From Alphaproteobacteria bacterium (GTDB taxonomy: Bacteria > Pseudomonadota > Alphaproteobacteria > Rs-D84): a stretch of 32,003 bases of DNA. Where the stretch lies: contig JAFZXK010000012.1 in assembly GCA_017616785.1 (NCBI GenBank), positions 1 through 32,003 on the forward strand. The letters are read 5' to 3'. Under the pieces are notes generated by a model. It had not been told where the DNA came from. It searched no databases and saw only the letters and a program-made list of their open reading frames with translations. How positions within the stretch are numbered: position 1 is the first letter of the stretch; each line of letters opens with the position of its first letter. Made by a program: the position numbers and the translations under genes. Shown one piece after another: positions 20,493 through 28,646 of this stretch.

Positions 20493-21071
20493 ATGAGTAA
20501 AGCGTGGGATAATAATATCTTGAAAAAGTTAAAGGCCTTGGTGGGCAAGGGTTTGTCTACTTCGGAGATTGGTAAAAAGTTGGGTCTGTCCAAAAATGCG
20601 GTTGTTGGAAAGTTGCATCGTATGGGGTGGAACGCTGGGGCGACTGATTCGGATGCGGGGTCAAAAAAGCCCGTAAAAAAGGTCGAACCCAAGGCGACCA
20701 AGGTTGTGGCACCAAAAAAGGCGGTAAAAAAACCGACGCCGGTAAAAGCGGTTAAAAAAACCGCTGTGCCGGAACCCAAGGCGGCCAAGGTAAAAGCGCC
20801 GGTAAAGAAAGAAGAAAAACCGGTGGCAAAGCCCGCGCCAAAAAAGACCGGTGGTCATGCGATTGCCGGCAAGGGAATTTCGGTGCATCAACGTATGGTG
20901 CAACACGCGTTGGAAATGGCGAACCTTAAACCCAATCAATGTCGGTGGCCGATTGGTGACCCGGATTCCGAAAACTTTCATTTTTGTGGGCATCCGGTGT
21001 TCGTTGGCAAACCGTATTGTTATGAGCACTGTAAACAGGCATATCAGTTTACGCCGCCGAAAAAGAAATAA
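20493..21071 (+). CDS. gcrA: GcrA cell-cycle regulator
   Basis: 192 aa. The N-terminal helix-turn-helix (1-46: WDNNILKKLKALVGKGLSTSEIGKKLGLSKNAVVGKLHRMGW) is the GcrA DNA-binding domain. A Lys/Pro/Ala-rich flexible linker (about 57-118) is longer and more basic than in Caulobacter. The C-terminal domain has the conserved Cys set (Cys150 in CRWPIGD, Cys165 in FHFCGHP, Cys176 and Cys180 in YCYEHC). It associates with sigma70 and activates genes at methylated GANTC sites. The downstream 827-aa gene starts only 36 bases after its stop, so the two are probably co-transcribed. Confidence 0.95.
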   Translation: MSKAWDNNILKKLKALVGKGLSTSEIGKKLGLSKNAVVGKLHRMGWNAGATDSDAGSKKPVKKVEPKATKVVAPKKAVKKPTPVKAVKKTAVPEPKAAKVKAPVKKEEKPVAKPAPKKTGGHAIAGKGISVHQRMVQHALEMANLKPNQCRWPIGDPDSENFHFCGHPVFVGKPYCYEHCKQAYQFTPPKKK

Positions 21072-21107
21072 TTTTGTAGGGGATTGTCAATGCCAGGAGA
21101 GAAAATA

Positions 21108-23591
21108 ATGCTGCGAAATTTGCGTCTTGCCGAATATGATATCGCCGGAAATGTTCTGCGTGCGTGGTATGACGACGACGATGAATTGGCGTTTGTTGTT
21201 GATGAAACGATTGATGAATATAAGCCCAATGTTTTACTGGTTGTGCGGTCGGATGGAAAACGGCGTTGGGACGATTTGTTGCAAAATGTTTATAATGTTG
21301 ACCTGGAGGTTGTACGTCCGCGGCGCGACAATAAATATCAAAAACTTGATATAGAATACGGCGGAATCGATATTTATGAAAACTTGATTAATGCATACGA
21401 AACGCACGGCGATGTTAATGCGGCGTTTGCGGATTTAATCGATTTTCGCGATGCGGCGGTGCGGCGGGCGGCAACGGTTCGCCTAACTAATGCCCAGGAA
21501 GAAATTGCCCAGGCAAAGGTTACCGCGGAAAAGGCGGAACATGCAATAAAATGCCTTAATGATCGCATGCGGAATTTGCGTAACCGGCTTGAACGGCAAA
21601 AATCATATGTTGGGCGTGAACCAACGAAACAGTCGGCGTCAAGGATTCTGCGGGTCGAAGCCCAGATTGAATCAACCGAAGAAAAATTGTCGCGTGCCGA
21701 AAAACGTATTGAAAATGCGCGGCGGCGTGCGGCTGTCGCGACCGAGGAAGTAAAAGCTGCGCTTTCGTTGTTGGCTTTGCGGCGGCCGTCTGTTGATTTT
21801 GATGCGTCGGTGGGGCATCGTGTCATTGATGCCAAGGCAAAGAATAAATCAGAGATTGCAAAAATGCCTGTGATGGAAACGGAAACCGAAGAAGACCAGC
21901 CCGAGGATTCAGATATGCCAAGTGATAAATCAGACGAAGTAAAACCATTGTTGGACAAAGATCCGGAAATCTTGGATGATGAGATTGCGTTCAAACCGGT
22001 TGATTTTGGTAATATGAAACCGGCCCATTCGTCTGAATTAAAACGGCCTTTGTCGCCCTATTCCGCTGTGTCGGATGAACCAAAGCCGGAAACGGTACAT
22101 GATGATGGCGACCGAAATGATGCCGCATTTGGTTTCCCGGGAACGGATGACGATAATGATGACGACGATTCTGACAATGATGCGTTGCCGCGTACGGATA
22201 TCGATGACTATGATACGGATATCAAGGTTGATGACCGTGACGATGAAGTGGATGATGTTGACGATGACAAGGAAGAAGAAGTCAAAAAAGTTAAAGAAGT
22301 GGAAATCGACGATGGCAAGAAAGACGAATACAAATATGATTACAAGTATGACGAAGAATTAGAAAAACCGGAGGGGAAAGACGAACCGGAACGCGGGTCC
22401 GAACAAATCCACGAAGAAGAAACCGAAGAAGAAACCGAAGGAGAGGTTCGTGTTGAACCCGAACCTGATTATTCAGTGGAAAGGCAAGACGAAGATCATC
22501 GGGAAAGTACGGTGGATGAGGAATCTGCAAAATCCGAATTTGAAGATAATTTTGGTCATGGGGATTTTGGGACCTATTCGTATTCTGAACCGGAATATAC
22601 CGAAAAAAAGTTTGATGATATTCGGGACGAAAGTCAAAACGAACCCGTTATCGGTACAATAAAATCTGTGGATGAATCTGTGCCGGCCGATGTTGATACC
22701 ACCGGGAATATCAGCACCGAACAGTATGATAATCGCGGCGTTGATGCACCCACAACACGTCCTTTTTCACCAGTGGAGGTTCCAAAAATGCCAAAAGAAG
22801 AAACAAGACCAATGTCGCCAATTCAAAATAACGAAAGGCCGCGGCCGGTTGGTGGTAAACGTTCGGGCTTTGCGTATTATATTTTGTTGATTTTGCTAAT
22901 TGCGCTTTCGATTTTCACGCTTTGGTTGTACCAAAAAAAGAACGGTGGGACGGTGCCGTTCCTGGGGCTTGGTGAAAAGGTTGAAGTGGTTGAATCAGAC
23001 GAACCGGATGTTCCCGTGGATTTATACGAGGAACCAGATGTACCGATTCAGGTTTTGCCGGTGGAACCGCCTGTTCCCGAACCTGTGTGGCCTGAGCCGG
23101 TGCCGGAACCGACGCCAACGCCGGTTGATAAACCGATAGAGGTGCGATATCCCAACGATGATATTCTGCGTGGTCCGGAACCAGAGGTGCGCGTGATTGA
23201 ATCCGAAGAAGATGTGTTGGCGCGCAAGGATCCGTACGGCGTTTCGCGTGACGATAAACCGGTATTGGTTGAGGTTACCGAACCCGTGGTTCAGGTGACA
23301 ACCGTGATTTCGCCGGATGTGATAATCGAAGAAGATGTCGTTTCTGTGCCGATGCCTATGGATGGTGAAGATGTTGAAACGGTGGTGGAATATTATAACC
23401 CCGCGAATGTTGAATATGTTACGGAAAATTATATATATGAACAGCCGCAATATATACCCGAACCGCAATATGCGCCCCAACCACAATATGTTCCGGAACC
23501 CGAACCTGTTGACGAATCACGGCGCGATTTTAGTGTGCATGACGGTGGACAATACAGTGTTACCGAAACCGTTACATATCGTGCAAATTAA
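21108..23591 (+). CDS. Long acidic single-pass membrane protein
   Basis: 827 aa from MLRNLRLAEYDIAGN, preceded by AGGAG at good spacing; ATG 21090 and TTG 21084 are alternatives. Residues 1-100 look globular (YDIAGNVLRAWYDDDDELAFV...). About 105-220 is Arg/Glu/Ala-rich coiled coil. About 245-580 is extremely acidic and disordered (runs of Asp and Glu with Lys). One membrane segment (FAYYILLILLIALSIFTLWLY, about 586-606) is followed by a periplasmic Pro/Glu/Val-rich tail ending in repeats of PEPQY or PQPQY. The topology, with a cytoplasmic acidic arm and a periplasmic Pro-rich arm, recalls polarity or envelope scaffolds. No homologue is recognised. Confidence 0.85.
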   Translation: MLRNLRLAEYDIAGNVLRAWYDDDDELAFVVDETIDEYKPNVLLVVRSDGKRRWDDLLQNVYNVDLEVVRPRRDNKYQKLDIEYGGIDIYENLINAYETHGDVNAAFADLIDFRDAAVRRAATVRLTNAQEEIAQAKVTAEKAEHAIKCLNDRMRNLRNRLERQKSYVGREPTKQSASRILRVEAQIESTEEKLSRAEKRIENARRRAAVATEEVKAALSLLALRRPSVDFDASVGHRVIDAKAKNKSEIAKMPVMETETEEDQPEDSDMPSDKSDEVKPLLDKDPEILDDEIAFKPVDFGNMKPAHSSELKRPLSPYSAVSDEPKPETVHDDGDRNDAAFGFPGTDDDNDDDDSDNDALPRTDIDDYDTDIKVDDRDDEVDDVDDDKEEEVKKVKEVEIDDGKKDEYKYDYKYDEELEKPEGKDEPERGSEQIHEEETEEETEGEVRVEPEPDYSVERQDEDHRESTVDEESAKSEFEDNFGHGDFGTYSYSEPEYTEKKFDDIRDESQNEPVIGTIKSVDESVPADVDTTGNISTEQYDNRGVDAPTTRPFSPVEVPKMPKEETRPMSPIQNNERPRPVGGKRSGFAYYILLILLIALSIFTLWLYQKKNGGTVPFLGLGEKVEVVESDEPDVPVDLYEEPDVPIQVLPVEPPVPEPVWPEPVPEPTPTPVDKPIEVRYPNDDILRGPEPEVRVIESEEDVLARKDPYGVSRDDKPVLVEVTEPVVQVTTVISPDVIIEEDVVSVPMPMDGEDVETVVEYYNPANVEYVTENYIYEQPQYIPEPQYAPQPQYVPEPEPVDESRRDFSVHDGGQYSVTETVTYRAN

Positions 23592-23604
23592 AGGATTTTG
23601 AAAC

Positions 23605-23641
23605 AAAAAAATATCACACAGAAACTGTGTGATATTTTTTT
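23605..23641. terminator. Bidirectional terminator
   Basis: ATATCACACAG (23611-23621) and CTGTGTGATAT (23625-23635) pair perfectly around AAA, with A- and T-runs on the two sides. It serves the acidic-protein gene and the convergent acpS. Confidence 0.88.
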
Positions 23642-23659
23642 GCTTTGACTAAAAAATTT

Positions 23660-24037
23660 TTATTGTTTTTCGATTACCACAATTGCGGCCGAAAAATTAT
23701 CCTGGTCAGTGATGGAAAGATGAACCGCCGCCGTCATTCCGGCAAGTTCCTTTAACGCATTGCGCGCACCGCCGGCAATCATTATTTCCGGGTGGCCATT
23801 GTCGTCATGTACAACCGATATATCGGAAAAAGCGATATCGTCGCCGAACCCGGTGCCAAGTGCCTTTAAACATGCCTCACGCGCGGCCCAAAAGTTTGCA
23901 AGATGCTTTTCCGCGTTTGCATTGTCGGCATCCGCGTATTCAAGTTCTTTTTTTGTAAATATGCGTTGTTTTTTGAATGCGGACCAATCAAGAAAACGAC
24001 CCGATTCGACCAAGTCAATGCCGATACCAACAATCAT
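23660..24037 (-). CDS. acpS: Holo-[acyl-carrier-protein] synthase
   Basis: 125 aa, normal length for AcpS. It transfers 4'-phosphopantetheine from CoA to apo-ACP for fatty acid synthesis. The start MIVGIGIDLVESGRF (motif G.DL.E with the metal-binding Asp) is set by GGAGGAAACCTT upstream. The second signature is FWAAREACLKALGTG (W.AREA..KA), giving the metal-binding Glu and catalytic Lys. The end SITDQDNFSAAIVVIE matches the family's last strand. It stands alone, with its own promoter containing a GANTC site. Confidence 0.96.
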   Translation of the reverse strand: MIVGIGIDLVESGRFLDWSAFKKQRIFTKKELEYADADNANAEKHLANFWAAREACLKALGTGFGDDIAFSDISVVHDDNGHPEIMIAGGARNALKELAGMTAAVHLSITDQDNFSAAIVVIEKQ

Positions 24038-24073
24038 AAGGTTTCCTCCCTTTGTTTGCAAATTTGATATGTG

Positions 24074-24103
24074 AATATAGAAACTTTTTCCCGATTCGTG
24101 CAA
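24074..24103 (-). promoter_or_regulatory. acpS promoter with GANTC in the spacer
   Basis: On the minus strand TTGCAC, an 18-bp spacer beginning GAATC, and TATATT (24074-24079) precede acpS. The GANTC placement is like that expected for CcrM/GcrA control; chance cannot be excluded. Confidence 0.5.
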
Positions 24104-24246
24104 GTGGAAAATAAAACAAAAAAATAAAAATTTGTTATAATAAATTAAAAATGTGTTATATTGCCACAAGGCGGTATCTGTGCAGGTTTGCGGAATTTCG
24201 CTTTACAGTGAAAAGACGAAATAAAATGATTATTAAAAAATAATTG

Positions 24247-24276
24247 TTGATTTTTATAATCATTATATTATATAAT
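24247..24276 (+). promoter_or_regulatory. Promoter of the His-rich gene
   Basis: TTGATT, an 18-bp spacer and TATAAT (24271-24276); RBS AAAGGAG follows before the ATG at 24301. Confidence 0.55.
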
Positions 24277-24300
24277 GAATTCGAACCAAAGGAGATAAAC

Positions 24301-24591
24301 ATGAAAAAACAAAATCTATTTATTGCTTCTGTGGCCGTTGTGGCGGCTTTGTGTGTTGGGTCTGCGAATGCGGCACCGAATCGCGGCGGTGGAAATAATC
24401 ATGCGCCACGGCAATTTGTTACACATACGCATGGTGCGCCGCGGCATTCCGGACATCACGTTGTGCATCACAGTCCGGTTCCAACCCCGGTAACCGTGTC
24501 GCATCACCATCATCATCACCATCATCACAGTGGTGCGCATACTGGTGATTTTATCATTGCAACGGCGATATTGCTGTCGGCATTGATATAA
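24301..24591 (+). CDS. His-rich exported protein
   Basis: 96 aa. MKKQNLFIASVAVVAALCVGSANA is a signal peptide with cleavage after ANA. The mature part is rich in His throughout and contains nine His in a row (residues about 69-77) plus pairs such as HHVVHH. A hydrophobic end (DFIIATAILLSALI) could insert in a membrane. Such composition suggests periplasmic binding of nickel, zinc or copper; family unknown. It has its own promoter, a perfect RBS (AAAGGAG) and a strong terminator, so it is a monocistronic, probably well-expressed gene. Confidence 0.85.
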   Translation: MKKQNLFIASVAVVAALCVGSANAAPNRGGGNNHAPRQFVTHTHGAPRHSGHHVVHHSPVPTPVTVSHHHHHHHHHSGAHTGDFIIATAILLSALI

Positions 24592-24615
24592 AAATAAAAC
24601 CACTTTGTTTGTTAC

Positions 24616-24641
24616 CCCCGCGAAAAAAAGCGGGGTTTTTT
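24616..24641 (+). terminator. Terminator of the His-rich gene
   Basis: CCCCGC-GAAAAAAA-GCGGGG followed by six T residues. Confidence 0.9.
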
Positions 24642-24773
24642 GTGCTATGATTCCAGAACAGCGCGCCCCGTCCTTGCAGTGGGGCTGGTGTGTGGCATAT
24701 TTTGATGTGTATAAATGTCCGAATTTATCTGATTGCAAATAAGAAAAATTTATATTAGCATGTTTCTCGTTGT

Positions 24774-24850
24774 CGGGGCGTAGCTCAGCCTGGTAGAGTA
24801 CTTGCATGGGGTGCAAGGGGTCGCAGGTTCGATTCCTGTCGCCCCGACCA
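24774..24850 (+). tRNA. tRNA-Pro(GGG)
   Basis: 77 nt. Acceptor CGGGGCG/CGCCCCG, discriminator A, encoded CCA. The anticodon loop ATGGGGT within CTTGC/GCAAG gives GGG. TTGCAA and TATATT lie upstream at poor spacing (12 bp), so the promoter is unclear. Confidence 0.95.
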
Positions 24851-25138
24851 TAAAATTCAAATCGGCCGCCAAGGTCGATTTTAATTTTATCGTGGGTATA
24901 ACGGATTGAACATCGCATTGCAACGCAATGCCCAGGTTTGAAACCAAGTAGATTTTGCAAGTGAAACGCAGCGAAATCGTTACGGGTTGCGCGCAGGCAT
25001 TTATGCCGAGCGAATACGCAGATGGACGATTAGCAAAATTTTAAAAATTTATTGGATAATAAATTTTTTAATTTTGGTTATTGTGCATCAAGGAGGGGTC
25101 ACCCCGACCATCCTTTGCGCCAATGACGCTTTGGATGG
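24851..25138 (+). repeat. Hairpin-rich tail after tRNA-Pro(GGG)
   Basis: No gene is seen from 24851 to 25163. Directly after CCA, TAAAATT-c-AAATCG (24851-24864) pairs with CGATTT-t-AATTTTA (24876-24889), the same style as the spacers in the tRNA run. Then come GCATTGC-AAC-GCAATGC (about 24915-24931), GGCAT/ATGCC, a long AT hairpin (25034-25076) and CCATCC/GGATGG (25108-25138). GTCACCCCGACCAT (25098-25111) matches the tRNA 3' end at 13 of 14 positions, perhaps an old att remnant. Confidence 0.5.
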
Positions 25139-25163
25139 CGGGCCATAAAATAATAATGTTTTT

Positions 25164-26750
25164 TTATTCGGATTCGGTAGATGTCCAAGTAACTTTAATT
25201 GATATTTCCACCTTCCTACATTTCGAATATTCTTGTGGTTTTTTATTTTGACAATCAGTATCACCCTTGCCACTAGCGTTTTCGATAATCTGTACGTTGG
25301 GATATGATTGTTTAAATTGCTTTGTTAAAAATTTTGTAACCATTTTTGCGCGCGCTTCTGACAACTCTGAATTCTCATCAACATTGCCTTTATAACTATC
25401 CGGTAACTGTCCTATATTGTCAATGTATTGCTGGGTTAATTTAGGCACCCATCTTGTGTTTATCTTGGCTGGATCAGTATAGCCTGTTGCGGTTATATTT
25501 ATTTCAGTGACGGTAGCAAAATCTTTTATTGAACTAACAACATCCGTAACAGCAGTGGTTAATGCTTCTTTCCCGAGATCTGTCAATGTCATAAATCCGC
25601 TATCAAAAGTCGTTGTACCAATGTTTTTGTTAAAAGTTTTTTCGGACGCGCTAAGTGGTATTTCCACCACAATGGTCGACTCGTCTGGTTTTTCGGGGGT
25701 TTCTATAACTTCTACCACCACGGGTTTCACTTGGGTGGGGGTAAATATTTCCGGATATTTTTGTTCAATTTGTTCCTTTATTTCTGTAAACGTCATTGTT
25801 AAATCTTTATATTTTTTTTCATGATTGCGGTTGACGTATTGGTTGGCCGCGTAACCCGCGACAACGCCGGTGGCGGCAAGCACGCCCCCAGTTATCAACT
25901 TGTTTTGGGTTGCGGTCTTTTGTGCGTTCCATGCGGTGGCGTCTGCGCTTTCACCATCCATCAATGCGCGGGAAAGCGATGGTGTGGAACCACTTTGAAT
26001 TTCGGCGATTTTATATTGATATAAACCCGTTTCGGCACGATCATATAAAACCTCGGTCTCTATTCCGGAACGCAGGTTTAATGCGGCCTTGGTCGTTTTT
26101 AATTTGTCTGCCAATGTTTTATATTCGGCATAGTAATTGGCTAATTCGTTACCGCCAGGCAAAGTTATATCTTCGTTGCCGATGTTCAATGTGGTGCCGT
26201 TGCCGTATCCGCACCGCATGCCGGCAAGATAATCCGCCATTTCGGTTTCGGCGTCGCGGTCGGCGATCTGTTCCGCCCATGCCTGGGCCGCCATTTTTGC
26301 GCCTTCGCCCGTCATAAGGGTTGAAAGGCCGGTCACACCTTTGTTTGCCCAACTTTGCGCATTGTCATATTCGTTTCTGTATGCGTTTTCGGCATCCTGG
26401 CGATATTTTTCGGTGTTTGGAACTTGTTTAATTTCGTACGCTTCGACACATGGACCGGTGGCTTCGTATTTGCCATCCGCATCCGGTTTGCTATTGCGAT
26501 GATAACCATCCATACATCTGCAAATGCTGTATTCTCCTTCATATTTGTCTTCTACCAAGTGTTCATCTGGATTGCATATGCATTTATTATTTTCATCCAG
26601 ACCAGTACCCCCGGTGTTTATGCAATTTTTTTCCCGATCGGTGGTGACGTTTGGTTGTTCGGATGTTGTGAGTGTCGATTCTTCAGCGTTCGCCGTAAGT
26701 GATGGTATACATACACAAACAACAAATATGAAAACTATGAACTTTTTCAT
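25164..26750 (-). CDS. OmpA-family exported protein with EGF-like N-terminus
   Basis: 528 aa. Signal peptide 1-22 (MKKFIVFIFVVCVCIPSLTANA). Residues 43-101 have six cysteines in an EGF-like order (CINTGGTGLDENNKCICN...CRCMDGYH...PC). A helical part follows, then a membrane-like segment KLITGGVLAATGVVAGYAA (284-302). The C-terminal domain (about 380-525) is OmpA-like: FDSGFMTLTDLGKEAL, INITATGYTDP, SELSEARAKMVTKFLTKQF and RKVEISI, suggesting peptidoglycan binding. An insertion lengthens the loop after GYTDP. Single gene with its own promoter. Surface or envelope anchoring is inferred. Confidence 0.88.
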   Translation of the reverse strand: MKKFIVFIFVVCVCIPSLTANAEESTLTTSEQPNVTTDREKNCINTGGTGLDENNKCICNPDEHLVEDKYEGEYSICRCMDGYHRNSKPDADGKYEATGPCVEAYEIKQVPNTEKYRQDAENAYRNEYDNAQSWANKGVTGLSTLMTGEGAKMAAQAWAEQIADRDAETEMADYLAGMRCGYGNGTTLNIGNEDITLPGGNELANYYAEYKTLADKLKTTKAALNLRSGIETEVLYDRAETGLYQYKIAEIQSGSTPSLSRALMDGESADATAWNAQKTATQNKLITGGVLAATGVVAGYAANQYVNRNHEKKYKDLTMTFTEIKEQIEQKYPEIFTPTQVKPVVVEVIETPEKPDESTIVVEIPLSASEKTFNKNIGTTTFDSGFMTLTDLGKEALTTAVTDVVSSIKDFATVTEINITATGYTDPAKINTRWVPKLTQQYIDNIGQLPDSYKGNVDENSELSEARAKMVTKFLTKQFKQSYPNVQIIENASGKGDTDCQNKKPQEYSKCRKVEISIKVTWTSTESE

Positions 26751-26774
26751 CTCTCGTTTAATCCCTTTTGCCCT

Positions 26775-26803
26775 ATTTTATCAAATTTCAAATTTTTGAA
26801 CAA
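26775..26803 (-). promoter_or_regulatory. Promoter of the OmpA-family gene
   Basis: On the minus strand TTGTTC, a 17-bp spacer and TAAAAT lie 25 bases before the ATG at 26750. Confidence 0.6.
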
Positions 26804-26823
26804 GGGGAAAATTTAGTGAACAT

Positions 26824-26921
26824 CCCCTTCTTTTCAAGAAGGGGTGCCGGGTAGCACCCGGCGGGGTAGTTTTACCCATACCCCGTCTGCTTCGCATCCA
26901 CCCCTTTCCACAGGAAAGGGG
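26824..26921. repeat. Cluster of four consecutive hairpins
   Basis: CCCCTTCTT/AAGAAGGGG (26824-26844), GCCGGGT/ACCCGGC (26846-26862), CGGGGTA/TACCCCG (26862-26885) and CCCCTTTCC/GGAAAGGGG (26901-26921), one after another with short loops. The outer arms ATCCCC and GGGGAT close the unit. It separates argS from the OmpA-family gene and may be a mobile palindromic repeat or an mRNA end structure. Confidence 0.7.
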
Positions 26922-26922
26922 A

Positions 26923-28635
26923 TTACATTTCCACCGGAATCTTTAGGCCCATTAAATCAAGTGTGCGGGATAGAACATCAACCGCGATTTTTATCAGCCC
27001 CAGGCGCATATTGCGCGTTTCCACATCCACATCTTCGCGCAATATTGGGCAATTGTGATAAAATGTATTTACCAATTGACACAAATCGTACGCATAGTTC
27101 GCGACCAAATCCGTTGCGCGGTTTTCAAAGGCCGACTGAACCGTGCGGTCGAAATCAAGCAATTCCATAACAAGGTTTCTTTCGTCTGCGCCCATTGTCG
27201 CATTTTCGGGCGCGCTGTATTCGCCGGCGCGGCGCAAAACAGAATTTAACCGGACCGCGGTGTAAAGTATGTATGGGCCGGTGCGGCCTTCGAATGAAGT
27301 GATTTGCGATGGTTCAAATATATAATCGGACCGCAAATCGTGCGACAAGTCGTTGAACTTTAACGCCGCAAGTGCGATTTCGTCGATTGTTTCGTTGTCC
27401 AATTTTTTGCCGCTTTCGGCAACGCGATCGCGGACCGCCGTTTGCACCATGTCGATAATGTCGTTCAATCCCGCGGCGTTGCCGTCACGCGTCTTGAACG
27501 GTTTGCCGTCCATGCCATTTATTGTGCCGTATCCAATGTGTTCCAACGCGGATTCCGGAAACATCCCAAGTAACTTTGCCACGCGAAATAATTGTTCAAA
27601 GTGCAATGATTGGCGGCTGTCGGTCAAATAAATTATGTGGTCGGGATTATCCGTAATTTTCCGATAGTATAGTGCCATTATATCCGTCGCATCGTATGTT
27701 GATGCGCCACGCGAATTACGAAACATCACCGGCGGCATTGGCTTTTTATCTTCGTCGCGTTTAACAACCACGATTTCGGCGCCGTCGCTTTGTTGTAATA
27801 AATCTTTGTCGCGTAATAGTTTTTCAACGGGTTCCGCGTACTTTGCCGCGTTGCGTTCGCCAAGGTTATTGTCAAATGGTAACATATTTAACTTTTGAAT
27901 AATTTCGTCCATTGAACGCAGTGATACCGGAATAAACACATTGTAAAGTGCATTGTAACCCGCGTGTCCGTTTTGCAATTCGGCGGTTATAACCTGGGCC
28001 CGCTCCATAAATTTTTCATCCGATTTTGCAAGCGTGGCCGCAGATGGGTAGTATGTGTCAAGTTCGGTGACCGGCATAGCGTATTTTGAATAGTCCGCGG
28101 TTGGGTCAAAGTTTTCTTGGAAAAAAGGCCAATCGGGGTGCAACCGTTCAATCCATGCGATAACCATACCCATCGAACGCCCCCAATCGCCCATGTGATT
28201 ATAAGAAATCATTTTATGCCCGATTGCGCGTCCCAAACGGTATAGTGTGTCGCCAACAATAGATGTGCGCAAATGCCCAATATGTAACGATTTCGCAACA
28301 TTATATGCGCCATAGTCCATATCGATAATCATCGGTTTTTCGGCCGGTGTAACCACCGCGGCATCTTTGGCGGCGGACCACAGAAAATCATCCCTTATTT
28401 TTATATTGATAAAGCCCGGTCCCGCGATGGATGCGTCCGCCACGAAATCGATTTGTTGGATTTTTGGCAAAATTTCAGCCGCGATTTCACGCGGATTTTT
28501 GCCGGCGGTTTTTGCCATTACCATTGCGGCGTTTGTGGAAAAGTCGCCAAAGTCACGATTGCGTGGAACCTCAAGTTTCGCATTGAACCCAAGTTGTTCG
28601 TTTAACTTTTCAGATACATAATTATACAGATTCAT
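26923..28635 (-). CDS. argS: Arginyl-tRNA synthetase
   Basis: 570 aa, normal for class I ArgRS. N-terminal additional domain with RNRDFGDFSTNAAMVMAK (25-42), the HIGH motif at 118-121 (SLHIGHLRTSIVGD), and GMDGKPFKTRDGNAA in the region that replaces a canonical KMSKS loop, as is usual for this enzyme. ITSFEGRTGPYILYTAVRLNSVLRRA is the conserved start of the anticodon-binding helical domain, and the end LDLMGLKIPVEM matches the family (L..LGI..P..M). It charges tRNA-Arg in the cytoplasm. It starts 11 bases after the kinase stop, in an operon with the two-component pair. Confidence 0.97.
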   Translation of the reverse strand: MNLYNYVSEKLNEQLGFNAKLEVPRNRDFGDFSTNAAMVMAKTAGKNPREIAAEILPKIQQIDFVADASIAGPGFINIKIRDDFLWSAAKDAAVVTPAEKPMIIDMDYGAYNVAKSLHIGHLRTSIVGDTLYRLGRAIGHKMISYNHMGDWGRSMGMVIAWIERLHPDWPFFQENFDPTADYSKYAMPVTELDTYYPSAATLAKSDEKFMERAQVITAELQNGHAGYNALYNVFIPVSLRSMDEIIQKLNMLPFDNNLGERNAAKYAEPVEKLLRDKDLLQQSDGAEIVVVKRDEDKKPMPPVMFRNSRGASTYDATDIMALYYRKITDNPDHIIYLTDSRQSLHFEQLFRVAKLLGMFPESALEHIGYGTINGMDGKPFKTRDGNAAGLNDIIDMVQTAVRDRVAESGKKLDNETIDEIALAALKFNDLSHDLRSDYIFEPSQITSFEGRTGPYILYTAVRLNSVLRRAGEYSAPENATMGADERNLVMELLDFDRTVQSAFENRATDLVANYAYDLCQLVNTFYHNCPILREDVDVETRNMRLGLIKIAVDVLSRTLDLMGLKIPVEM

Positions 28636-28646
28636 CTTTTATGCCT

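Noticed and set aside
21374..21994. 206-codon minus-strand frame inside the acidic-protein gene
   Set aside because: Ser/Arg/Ala-biased shadow of the coiled-coil coding strand, with no RBS or promoter.
24316..24960. Long minus-strand open frame opposite the His-rich gene and tRNA-Pro
   Set aside because: It runs through a tRNA and terminator antisense, has no RBS and low-complexity content produced by the His codons.
25098..25111. Partial tRNA-Pro copy as a gene
   Set aside because: Only 14 bases match, with no cloverleaf; at most an att remnant or chance.
25108..25138. Terminator for the OmpA-family gene
   Set aside because: The hairpin has T-T mismatches and no T-run on the minus strand; kept as part of the hairpin-rich tail only.
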